64,000 bases of DNA, taken from CAMPKL01 sp963817465 (GTDB lineage Bacteria > Acidobacteriota > Terriglobia > Bryobacterales > UBA6623). The position numbers were made by a program, and so were the translations under genes. Location: assembly GCA_963817465.1 (NCBI GenBank), contig CAWFOP010000002.1, positions 1-64,000 on the forward strand, given 5' to 3'. How positions within the stretch are numbered: the first letter of the stretch is position 1; the number at the start of each line of letters is the position of its first letter. The notes under the pieces were generated by a model, which had not been told where the DNA came from, searched no databases, and saw only the letters and a program-made list of their open reading frames with translations. Below are positions 57,207 through 64,000 of this stretch, in pieces.

Positions 57207-57560
57207 TCAGACGAACGCGGAAAGATTCACGCGCCCCGCCCCCGCCCCGCGTTCGAAGATCGACAGCTTGGGGCTGCGACTCGGCGCTCCGGAACGGCGC
57301 TCGAGAACGTAGCCTTGGCGCACGACGGTGTGAATCGCCACGTCCGGGCGGCCTTCGAGCTTCTTTCGCAGCCGGCTGACGTGAACGTCTACGGTGCGCG
57401 TTCTGGTGGCGTCGCTGTAGCCCCAGATCGTCCTGAGCAGGTAGCCGCGCGAAAAGCAGCGGCCCGGATTGCCGGCCAGCAGGTCGAGCAGTTCCCGTTC
57501 CTTCTTTGTCAGCCTGGGCAAATTACCGTCTTGCGAGTCTAAAGAATTACTAACGGACAT
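57207..57560 (-). CDS. Stand-alone winged-helix DNA-binding protein, OmpR/PhoB type
   Basis: A 117-residue protein. The Trans_reg_C fold is evident in LTKKERELLDLLAGNPGRCF, GYLLRTIWGYSDATRTRTVD and VHVSRLRKKLEGRPDVAIHT. No receiver domain precedes it. Its activity may be set by its level or by an unlinked partner. Upstream (57561-57641) is a short gap before the ArnT-like gene end. Confidence 0.85.
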   Translation of the reverse strand: MSVSNSLDSQDGNLPRLTKKERELLDLLAGNPGRCFSRGYLLRTIWGYSDATRTRTVDVHVSRLRKKLEGRPDVAIHTVVRQGYVLERRSGAPSRSPKLSIFERGAGAGRVNLSAFV

Positions 57561-57641
57561 ATCAACTTCGTCCCCCGAAGGCCCCCCACGGGCCGTTCTG
57601 CTAGATGACTTTCGTCGGACGCTTAAAAAAGGTTACGCCGC

Positions 57642-59114
57642 TTAATATCTTCGCTTTTCCGATCGCTTGACGTAGGGAATGTGCGATTCAATACGAATGG
57701 GTCGAGAGTCGGAGGCGCAATCGGGGAACGGTTCGCCGTTGTAGTAGGCCAGCCCGTAAGCGACGTGCCGCGGCAGGTCGGCCTCCACGCAAACTTGGTC
57801 GGCGTCGGGGGCGATCTCGCGCCAAAGATCGCGAGAGCCCGCCGCGCGATCAAGCTCGGGAAACACGCTCATCTTCAAGTGGATGAGGCCGATCGCCGCT
57901 CCGGCGGCAATCGTGAGAGCGGCGACGCGCTTGCGGTCTCGCAGGGCGGCGAAGCAGGCCGCGCAGGCGATTGCCGCATAGAGCGCCGCCGGCGCCAAGC
58001 GAATGCCTTGGGGCGGCCAAGCGTCGCTCAGGCCGTCGGCGATCGCGGGGGCCAGCAGGCTTTCCGCAAGCGGGAACAACAACAGCAACGCGGCCGCGGT
58101 CAGCCAGGCCGCCCGCGGCGCGCGACGGTACCGCAAGCCGATCAAGGCCGCGAGAGCGGGCAACGCCGGCAACAAATAGCCGGGCAGCTTGTTGGTTGAC
58201 ACAGAGAAAAGCAGAATCGTGCCGGCGCCCCATGAAACAAAAAACGACGCCAATGGATCGGAAAGCTCGCCGCGTTTCCACCTCCCGGCGAGCAGCGGCG
58301 TCCAGGGCGCGAGCGCCGCGACGGCGACAGGCAAGTAGAACCACCACGGCTGCACGTGCTGGAGCTCCGGGCTGATGAACCTCTGCACGTGATGTTTCCA
58401 AATGAACTCCTCCAGGAACACCGGTCCATTACGGATGTAGCAGAGGACGTACCAAGGAGCCGCGACGGCGAGAAACGGCGCGATCACCCGCGGGTGAAAA
58501 AGATCGCGAGCGGTCGACAGGAAGCCGCGCCTCAACACCGTGGGCGCAAGGGCGAGTACGGCGATAGCGGGGGTCACCAGACCTTTGGCGAGCAAGCCCA
58601 CGCCGAGCCAGGCGCCGAACCAGGGCAATCCTGTCTTGTCCGCGGGATCGCGAATCCAACCCGCGAGAGCAAGTAAGGCGACGCCGGTAGCCGCGGCGAC
58701 CGGCAAGTCGAACACCCCGATTTGGCTGAACGCCGCCCAGCCGGCGCAGGTGGCCAGCGCGGCGACGGCCACATCAGCCGACTCCCGGTCGGCCAAAGCG
58801 CTCAAGCGACGGTGGAAGTAAATCAGGAAAAGGAAGCTCAACAACGCCAGCGGCAGGCGTGTGGCGCGGTCGTCGTCGAGTCCAAGGTCGGTGGCCGCCG
58901 CGCCGATCCAGTAGAGCAGCGCCGGCTTCTCGAACCAGGGCCGGCCCCAGAGCCGCGGCGTGACCCAGTCGCCGGAGCGCGCCATTTCGCGCGCGATCGA
59001 GGCGTAGCGCGGCTCATCGGGACCGACCAACCCGCGCCACGAAGCGCCCCAGCCGTAGAGCAGCAGGCAGACGGCCGCCAGCAGCGTGTAGCGCGCGAAA
59101 TCCTTGCCTCTCAT
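57642..59114 (-). CDS. ArnT-like/PMT-family glycosyltransferase (GT83)
   Basis: A 490-residue polytopic membrane protein. The first loop has GPDEPRYASIAREM, the catalytic Asp/Glu pair typical of the ArnT/PMT clan, and FEKPALLYWIGAAATDLGL. It transfers a sugar from a lipid carrier on the periplasmic side. About ten transmembrane segments lie in the first 400 residues. The substrate is unknown; lipid A or a lipid-linked glycan is typical. Confidence 0.85.
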   Translation of the reverse strand: MRGKDFARYTLLAAVCLLLYGWGASWRGLVGPDEPRYASIAREMARSGDWVTPRLWGRPWFEKPALLYWIGAAATDLGLDDDRATRLPLALLSFLFLIYFHRRLSALADRESADVAVAALATCAGWAAFSQIGVFDLPVAAATGVALLALAGWIRDPADKTGLPWFGAWLGVGLLAKGLVTPAIAVLALAPTVLRRGFLSTARDLFHPRVIAPFLAVAAPWYVLCYIRNGPVFLEEFIWKHHVQRFISPELQHVQPWWFYLPVAVAALAPWTPLLAGRWKRGELSDPLASFFVSWGAGTILLFSVSTNKLPGYLLPALPALAALIGLRYRRAPRAAWLTAAALLLLFPLAESLLAPAIADGLSDAWPPQGIRLAPAALYAAIACAACFAALRDRKRVAALTIAAGAAIGLIHLKMSVFPELDRAAGSRDLWREIAPDADQVCVEADLPRHVAYGLAYYNGEPFPDCASDSRPIRIESHIPYVKRSEKRRY

Positions 59115-59199
59115 CAGCGGCCTTGCCCAGTGTAGCGGCTGGCGTAAGCAGGGCGGTCAAGGGGCCGCTCGAAGGGTATAATCGGGGCTTAGCGTCGTC

Positions 59200-60834
59200 A
59201 TGAGACTAGGCATTGATTTTGGTACGACGCGTGTCGTTGTCGCCGTCGCCGACCGGGGTAACTACCCGGTCGTTCAGTTTGAGGCCCCCGACGGCGGGGT
59301 CCGCGACTGGTTTCCGCCTTTGGTCGCGGCTCGCGGCGACGAGCGGCGCTTCGGCTGGGACGCCTGGCTGTTGCAGGCCGAGCCGGGCTGGACGATCGTG
59401 CGCTCGCTCAAGCGCATCCTCTCCGAAGCCGGGCCGAAAACCGAAATTGAGCTGGGCGACGCCGTGCTGCCGCTCGAGGCTTTGCTCAGCGAGATGACCG
59501 CAGCATTGCGGACGGCGCTGCTCGAGGCGTCGAACCTGCCCGCGGGCGACAGCGACAAGCTCGAGATCCAGCTCGGCGTGCCGGCCAACGCCAACACCAA
59601 CCAGCGCTTCTTGACGGCCGAAGGCTTCCGTTGGGGCGGCTTCGAAGTGCTGGGCCTGCTCAACGAGCCCTCCGCCGCCTGCATCGAATACAGCCACCGC
59701 AACCCGGTCGCCGACGGCGAACGCGAGCGCTTCGTGCTGGTCTACGATCTGGGAGGCGGCACGTTCGACGCTTCGCTGGTGCGGATTCAGGGCCTGGCGC
59801 ATTCGGTCGTTTCGACCGAAGGCATCTCGACGCTGGGCGGCGACGACTTCGACGACATTCTCGCCGAGATGGCTCTCGACGCCGCGGGAGCGGACGCCGC
59901 GACGCGGCAGGAAATGTCGCAAGCCGAGTGGTTCCGGCTGCGCGAGGAATGCCGCCAGAAAAAAGAAGGCATCCGGCCGAACTCGCGCAAGATCGCCTTG
60001 GATCTCGAGTGGGTGCGCGAGGGCTGGAACAGCGCCTCCGTCTCGGTGGCCGACTACTACGAACGCTGCGCTCCGGCGGCGGACGAAACCTTTCATGCCC
60101 TCGAAGATCTGCTCGAGCGCAACGGATTTCCGGCCGACGGCAACGCCGAAGACCAGCGCATCGAGTCGGTCTACGTCGCGGGCGGCGGCAGCGAGCTGCC
60201 GATGATCCCGCGCGGGTTGCGCGACATCTTCGGCCGCCGGGTCAAGCGTTCCGCGCACGGGCGTTCCTCCACCGCCATCGGGCTCGCAATTCAGGCCGAC
60301 GCCGCCAAAGGCTACGTGTTGCGCGATCGCTTCACACGCTACTTCGGCGTCTACCGCGAGGAAGACTACGGCAGGCGCATTTCATTCGACCCGCTTTTCT
60401 CGAAGGAAACGCAGCTTCCGTCGACCGGCGAAGAGCCGCTGCGCATCGCCCGCAGCTACTCGCCGACGCACAATATCGGGCACTTCCGTTACCTCGAATG
60501 CAGCCGCCTGAACGGAGACGGCTCGCCGGCGGGCGACATCACGTTGTGGGACGACATCCTGTTCCCGTTCGACCCCGACCTGAAGGACTCGCCGGATCTG
60601 CACGAAATCCACGTCGGCCATTCACCGGCCGCCGCCGCTCAATTGGTGGAAGAGTCCTATAGCTGCGACGCCGGCGGCAGGCTAGCCGTCAAGATCAAGA
60701 ACTTGAGCGGAAGCTACGGTCACGACTTCAGGCTCGGACGTTGGGCGGCGTCGGACAAGCGCCTCAAACCGGGGCGAGCGGCCCAGCCGCGCAAGGCCCG
60801 CGCCAAAACCCGCCGGACGAATTCCCATCATTAG
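59200..60834 (+). CDS. Hsp70-like (DnaK-family) protein
   Basis: A 544-residue protein. The ATPase domain has LGIDFGTTRVVVAVADRG, LVYDLGGGTFDASLVRIQG and VYVAGGGSELPMIPRGL, all standard phosphate and adenosine motifs. The C-terminal domain is shorter and different from DnaK, ending in a Lys/Arg-rich tail. It is probably a specialised chaperone-like ATPase. No DnaJ or GrpE gene is nearby. Confidence 0.88.
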   Translation: MRLGIDFGTTRVVVAVADRGNYPVVQFEAPDGGVRDWFPPLVAARGDERRFGWDAWLLQAEPGWTIVRSLKRILSEAGPKTEIELGDAVLPLEALLSEMTAALRTALLEASNLPAGDSDKLEIQLGVPANANTNQRFLTAEGFRWGGFEVLGLLNEPSAACIEYSHRNPVADGERERFVLVYDLGGGTFDASLVRIQGLAHSVVSTEGISTLGGDDFDDILAEMALDAAGADAATRQEMSQAEWFRLREECRQKKEGIRPNSRKIALDLEWVREGWNSASVSVADYYERCAPAADETFHALEDLLERNGFPADGNAEDQRIESVYVAGGGSELPMIPRGLRDIFGRRVKRSAHGRSSTAIGLAIQADAAKGYVLRDRFTRYFGVYREEDYGRRISFDPLFSKETQLPSTGEEPLRIARSYSPTHNIGHFRYLECSRLNGDGSPAGDITLWDDILFPFDPDLKDSPDLHEIHVGHSPAAAAQLVEESYSCDAGGRLAVKIKNLSGSYGHDFRLGRWAASDKRLKPGRAAQPRKARAKTRRTNSHH

Positions 60835-60939
60835 CCGGCGGGGCCGGGCGATCCATTCGCCAAGCTTTTCGAACCCAAACCGTCAGGGCCGCCCGGGACC
60901 CGGGCGCCGACTTGCGGCGATCCCGCCGCCGAAGCGACG

Positions 60940-61500
60940 ATGCTACGATCGGATTTGACTCCTTCCGCGCCATTTCGAGACCTCACCCAGCTTCCCGCCG
61001 GGGACGATCCGCCGCGGCTGCTCAACGCGATCGTCGAGATTCAACAAGACGGCAGCAACAAGTACGAATACGACCCCGAATTCGGCCTTTTTCGGCTTGA
61101 CCGAGTGCTGTACTCCGCCGTGCACTACCCCATGGCATACGGTTTCGTGCCGGGGACCATCGCCGACGACGGCGACCCGCTCGACATCTTGATCATGACG
61201 CGCTCGCCGACGTTCACGGGCTGTCTGATCAAGGTCGCCCCGATCGGCCTGTTTCGCATGCGCGACGAGAAGGGCGAGGACGAAAAGATCCTTTCGGTGC
61301 CGACGGTCGACCCGCGCTTCAGCGAGATGGAGTCGCTCGACGACATGCGTCCGCATCGGCTGCGCGAAGTGGAGCACTTCTTCAGCATTTACAAGGACTT
61401 GGAAGACAAGCCGGTCGAGACGCTGGGCTGGGAAGACCGCGACGCCGCCTACCGCGCGATCGAGCAATCTCTCGAACGATTCCGTCAGAAAAAGGGCTGA
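60940..61500 (+). CDS. ppa: Inorganic pyrophosphatase
   Basis: A 186-residue family I enzyme. The metal motif DGDPLD (DxDPxD) is in IADDGDPLDILIM, and YEYDPEFGLFRLDRVLYS plus PMAYGFVPGT are typical. It splits pyrophosphate to phosphate, driving biosynthesis. The length is normal. Confidence 0.96.
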   Translation: MLRSDLTPSAPFRDLTQLPAGDDPPRLLNAIVEIQQDGSNKYEYDPEFGLFRLDRVLYSAVHYPMAYGFVPGTIADDGDPLDILIMTRSPTFTGCLIKVAPIGLFRMRDEKGEDEKILSVPTVDPRFSEMESLDDMRPHRLREVEHFFSIYKDLEDKPVETLGWEDRDAAYRAIEQSLERFRQKKG

Positions 61501-61545
61501 CCCGCGGCCCTGCTCGGCTGCGTTCTGTTAACCTCGGCGTCTCTC

Positions 61546-63018
61546 GTGCCGATCGCCGATTCCCCGGTCATCGTGATCTGCGTGGTCGTCTACCTGGCGG
61601 CCTGTTTCGGCGTCGGGGTTTGGGCGCTGCGGCGGACCCACACCATCGCGGACTTCCTGGTCGCCGGCCGCACTCTAGGCCCGACGGTGATCGTCATCGC
61701 CACGATGTCGAGCATCATGAGCGGCTTCGGCTTCGTCGGCGGGCCGGGCCTGGTCTACGACTCCGGCATCAGCTCGCTGTGGATGACCTTCACGTGCACC
61801 TTCGGGATGCCGTTGGCTTGGATTCTGGTCGCTAAGCGTCTGAGATTGCTGGCCGATGTCCGCGACACGTTGACGCTGCCCGACGCCGTGGCGGCGCGCT
61901 ACGGCGGACGGCTGCCGCGGCTGCTGATGGCGCTGGCGATCCTGCTCGGGGTGCTCGGCTACCTCGGCGCTCAGGTGCTGGCCGTCGGCGTGGTGCTGGT
62001 GGCGACGCTGGGGGTCAGTCTGCCCGTCGCGATGGCGATTGGGTTGGGCGTGCTCGCGTTCTACTCCATCGCCGGGGGCATTCTGGCCGGCGTCTATACC
62101 GATTTATTCCAAGGCACGCTGATGCTGTTCGCCTCAATCGCCGTGACTTACACGGCCATTCGCCTGGGGGGCGGCCTCAGCGAGATCAGCCGCACGCTGT
62201 GGAACATGAACCCCGAGTTCATCGGGCCGTGGGGAACGCGCGGGACGCTGGCCTCTTTGAGTTGGTACTTGCTGTTCGCCGCGGGCGGGGTCGGCCAGCC
62301 GCACGCGATCACGAAATTCCTGATGATCGAGCGCATCCAAGATCTCAAGTGGGGCGCGCTGCTGACCGGCGCCTGCTACGCGTTGCTGAGCCTGCTGTGG
62401 ATGACGATCGGCCTCGCGATGCGAGCGCTTGTGGTCAAAGGGGCCGAGCCGGCGCTCGGCGATCCGGACCTGGCGGCGCCGCTGTTCCTGCTCAACCATG
62501 CGCCTGATCTGCTCGCCGGCGTGGTCTTCGCCGGCTTGCTGGCGGCGATCATGTCGACGGCGGACAGTTTTCTAAACCTCGGCGCGGCGGCCGTCGTGCG
62601 CGACATTCCCACCGCCCTGCTCGGACGGCCCATGCGCCGCGAGCTGCTGTGGACGCGCGTGGCCACCGGCGCGCTGCTGGCCGCCGCCGCGTTCTTCGCT
62701 CTGTACATGCAGAGCTTGGTTGCGCTGCTGGGAACCTTCGGCTGGGGCACGTTCGCGGCGGCTATCGTCCCGAGCGTTGCGCTGGGGTTGAACTGGAAGC
62801 GGGCCACGGCGCGCGCCTGCTGGCTGTCGATCGCGGTGAGCATCGCGCTCAATTTCACGCTCGAGCTCGCGGCCCGGTATGAGTTTTATCACCTGCCGGG
62901 CGGCATGAACGTGGGCTGCTTCGCGCTGCTGGTTTCTCTCGCTGTATTCGTTGGCGTTTCGTGGCTCGATCCCGAGCCCAGGCTGCCTCGCGACATTGCC
63001 GCGGTCATGGACGTTTAG
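61546..63018 (+). CDS. Sodium:solute symporter (SSS family)
   Basis: A 490-residue membrane protein with about 13 hydrophobic segments. VIATMSSIMSGFGFVGGPGL and AIMSTADSFLNLGAAAVVRD match the sodium-binding regions of the SSS family. It imports a solute with sodium; the substrate is unknown. GTG 61546 is the start. It follows the pyrophosphatase gene by 45 bp. Confidence 0.88.
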   Translation: MPIADSPVIVICVVVYLAACFGVGVWALRRTHTIADFLVAGRTLGPTVIVIATMSSIMSGFGFVGGPGLVYDSGISSLWMTFTCTFGMPLAWILVAKRLRLLADVRDTLTLPDAVAARYGGRLPRLLMALAILLGVLGYLGAQVLAVGVVLVATLGVSLPVAMAIGLGVLAFYSIAGGILAGVYTDLFQGTLMLFASIAVTYTAIRLGGGLSEISRTLWNMNPEFIGPWGTRGTLASLSWYLLFAAGGVGQPHAITKFLMIERIQDLKWGALLTGACYALLSLLWMTIGLAMRALVVKGAEPALGDPDLAAPLFLLNHAPDLLAGVVFAGLLAAIMSTADSFLNLGAAAVVRDIPTALLGRPMRRELLWTRVATGALLAAAAFFALYMQSLVALLGTFGWGTFAAAIVPSVALGLNWKRATARACWLSIAVSIALNFTLELAARYEFYHLPGGMNVGCFALLVSLAVFVGVSWLDPEPRLPRDIAAVMDV

Positions 63019-63044
63019 AGGCGAAACGCGGAAGCGAGGAAACG

Positions 63045-63080
63045 GCGCTCCCGCCGCGCCCGTAAAATAAGCGGGAGCGC
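63045..63080 (+). promoter_or_regulatory. 10-bp inverted repeat covering the next gene's ribosome site
   Basis: GCGCTCCCGC at 63045-63054 and its exact reverse complement GCGGGAGCGC at 63071-63080 are separated by 16 bases. The right arm contains GGGAG, the ribosome site of the gene starting at 63085, so the hairpin would hide it. The spacer holds the AT-rich GTAAAATAA. It could also be a terminator for the symporter gene, but no T-run follows. Confidence 0.5.
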
Positions 63081-63084
63081 ACTT

Positions 63085-63684
63085 ATGACACGCAAATCAC
63101 TCTCGATCGTCGGCGTTCTTGCCGCCCTCGCCTCGGCGAGCCTGCTCATGGCGATGTCGGTCAAGGAGAGTGACTCCGCGGCGCTCAAGCTTCAACGCAT
63201 CACCGACGGAGCCATCGGCCCCGGCGAGACCATACCGTTGACGGACGGGGAAATCAACAGCTTCTTGCACTACGCCTATGCGGACGAGATTCCGGAGGGC
63301 GTGCGCGGCTTGCGTGTCCGCTTTGAGCCGGACATCGGCGTCGTCAACGCGACGGTCGACTTCTCGAAGGTCGCCGCGAACTCGTCGGCGGGCGGCGCGG
63401 GGTCGTTGCTGCTGCGCATGCTCAGCGGCGAGCGCGAAGTCGAAGCCCGCACGCGCTATGTCTCGGCGAACGGCGAGGCGCGCGTCAACGTGGAATCGTT
63501 CAAGGTCGACGGCCGGGAGATGAGCGGCCCCGTGCTGGAATGGCTCGTCAATACCTACGTCTCCCCCGCCATGGACGGCTTTCAACTCGGCGAGCCCGTC
63601 TCGCTGGGTCACAATCTCGACCAAGTCAAGCTGGAATCGGGCCGCGCGGTGTTTATCGGCGCCAACCAAGTCGCCGCTCGCTAG
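63085..63684 (+). CDS. Exported hypothetical protein
   Basis: A 199-residue protein with signal peptide (LSIVGVLAALASASLLMAMS). The body reads PLTDGEINSFLHYAYADEIP, GVRGLRVRFEPDIGVVNATV and LGHNLDQVKLESGRAVFIG. I do not recognise a family. Its stop overlaps the response-regulator stop on the other strand. Confidence 0.7.
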   Translation: MTRKSLSIVGVLAALASASLLMAMSVKESDSAALKLQRITDGAIGPGETIPLTDGEINSFLHYAYADEIPEGVRGLRVRFEPDIGVVNATVDFSKVAANSSAGGAGSLLLRMLSGEREVEARTRYVSANGEARVNVESFKVDGREMSGPVLEWLVNTYVSPAMDGFQLGEPVSLGHNLDQVKLESGRAVFIGANQVAAR

Positions 63685-64000
63685 CGCGGCGTATTGCCGG
63701 AACTTGGGGCGACGTCCGCCTTGCGAGCCGCGACCGACTCGGCGGCCTCGCGGATTTGGTTGACACTCGCGGGCTTCAACAGGTGAGCGTCGAATACGCT
63801 TTGTGGGTTCTGCGCCGCCGCTGAGTCGTTTGCGAAACCGGAAAGAGCGATGATGATCGCCTCGTTCAAGCCTGCGTCTCTCAGCCGTTTGGCGGCCTCA
63901 TGCCCGCTTATGTCGGGAAGACGGATATCCATCAGCACGAGCTCCGGAGTGAATCGCTTCGCGAGTTCCAGCGCCGACAGGCCGGTCGTGGCCACTTCGG
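63681..64000 (-). CDS. Response regulator receiver domain, 5' end cut by window edge
   Basis: The minus-strand frame is open to the last base, so the N-terminus lies outside the window. ELVLMDIRLPDISGHEAAKR carries the phospho-acceptor Asp and HLLKPASVNQI the conserved Lys. Only a receiver domain is visible, with a short tail ending SSGNTPR. It is probably the C-terminal receiver of a hybrid kinase, or a single-domain regulator. Confidence 0.87.
   Translation of the reverse strand, partial: EVATTGLSALELAKRFTPELVLMDIRLPDISGHEAAKRLRDAGLNEAIIIALSGFANDSAAAQNPQSVFDAHLLKPASVNQIREAAESVAARKADVAPSSGNTPR

Overview
The window is about 64 kb of high-GC bacterial DNA that looks like an acidobacterium, probably of the Bryobacterales/Solibacter group. 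The best evidence is the TIGR03437-type C-terminal domain on a secreted subtilase, a very large Oar-like TonB-dependent protein with a carboxypeptidase-regulatory N-terminus behind an ECF sigma/anti-sigma pair, and many secreted beta-propeller and VCBS proteins. This assignment is inferred from gene content; there is no rRNA in the window.

Positions 1-7153 (minus strand) hold the most unusual content: an apparently undescribed RiPP (ribosomally made, modified peptide) operon. In transcription order it contains a 92-residue precursor-like peptide ending in CISNPGGPGC, a cupin-4/JmjC-type oxygenase, a small 2OG-Fe(II) oxygenase, a PhyH-type oxygenase, a radical SAM protein with a PqqD-like N-terminal region and a seven-cysteine SPASM region, a second cupin-4 oxygenase, and a TfuA-like protein cut by the left edge. 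TfuA implies a YcaO partner just outside the window. A tRNA-Lys(TTT) gene with a degenerate tyrosine-recombinase remnant at its 3' end (7409-7746) flanks the operon, so the whole block may be a genomic island.

Positions 7.8-18.5 kb are mostly housekeeping: hypoxanthine phosphoribosyltransferase, ftsH, tilS, fabV, a short-chain dehydrogenase, a frameshifted alpha-glucan phosphorylase and tsaE. Positions 18.5-23 kb hold a hypothetical exported protein and a probable small-molecule catabolic operon (broken PrpF-like gene, DUF6282-like hydrolase, FAD monooxygenase), followed by tRNA-Asp.

Positions 23-32 kb encode the cell-surface set: subtilase, Oar-like receptor, anti-sigma factor and sigma factor. 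Positions 32-41 kb encode envelope polysaccharide functions: a polytopic membrane protein, methyltransferase, dehydrogenase, AMP nucleosidase and four glycosyltransferases. Positions 41-53 kb hold secreted enzymes (esterase-like lipoprotein, frameshifted PQQ dehydrogenase, sulfatase-like protein, lactonase, Asp-box protein) and DNA alkylation repair (ogt, an Ada-AlkA fusion). Positions 53-64 kb mix a GlcNAc-kinase-like gene, a second AlkA-like glycosylase, a GNAT enzyme, a lone winged-helix regulator, an ArnT-like transferase, an Hsp70-like protein, inorganic pyrophosphatase, a sodium:solute symporter and a truncated response regulator.

Three otherwise intact-looking genes carry apparent single-base frameshifts, so some breaks may be sequencing errors rather than true pseudogenes.
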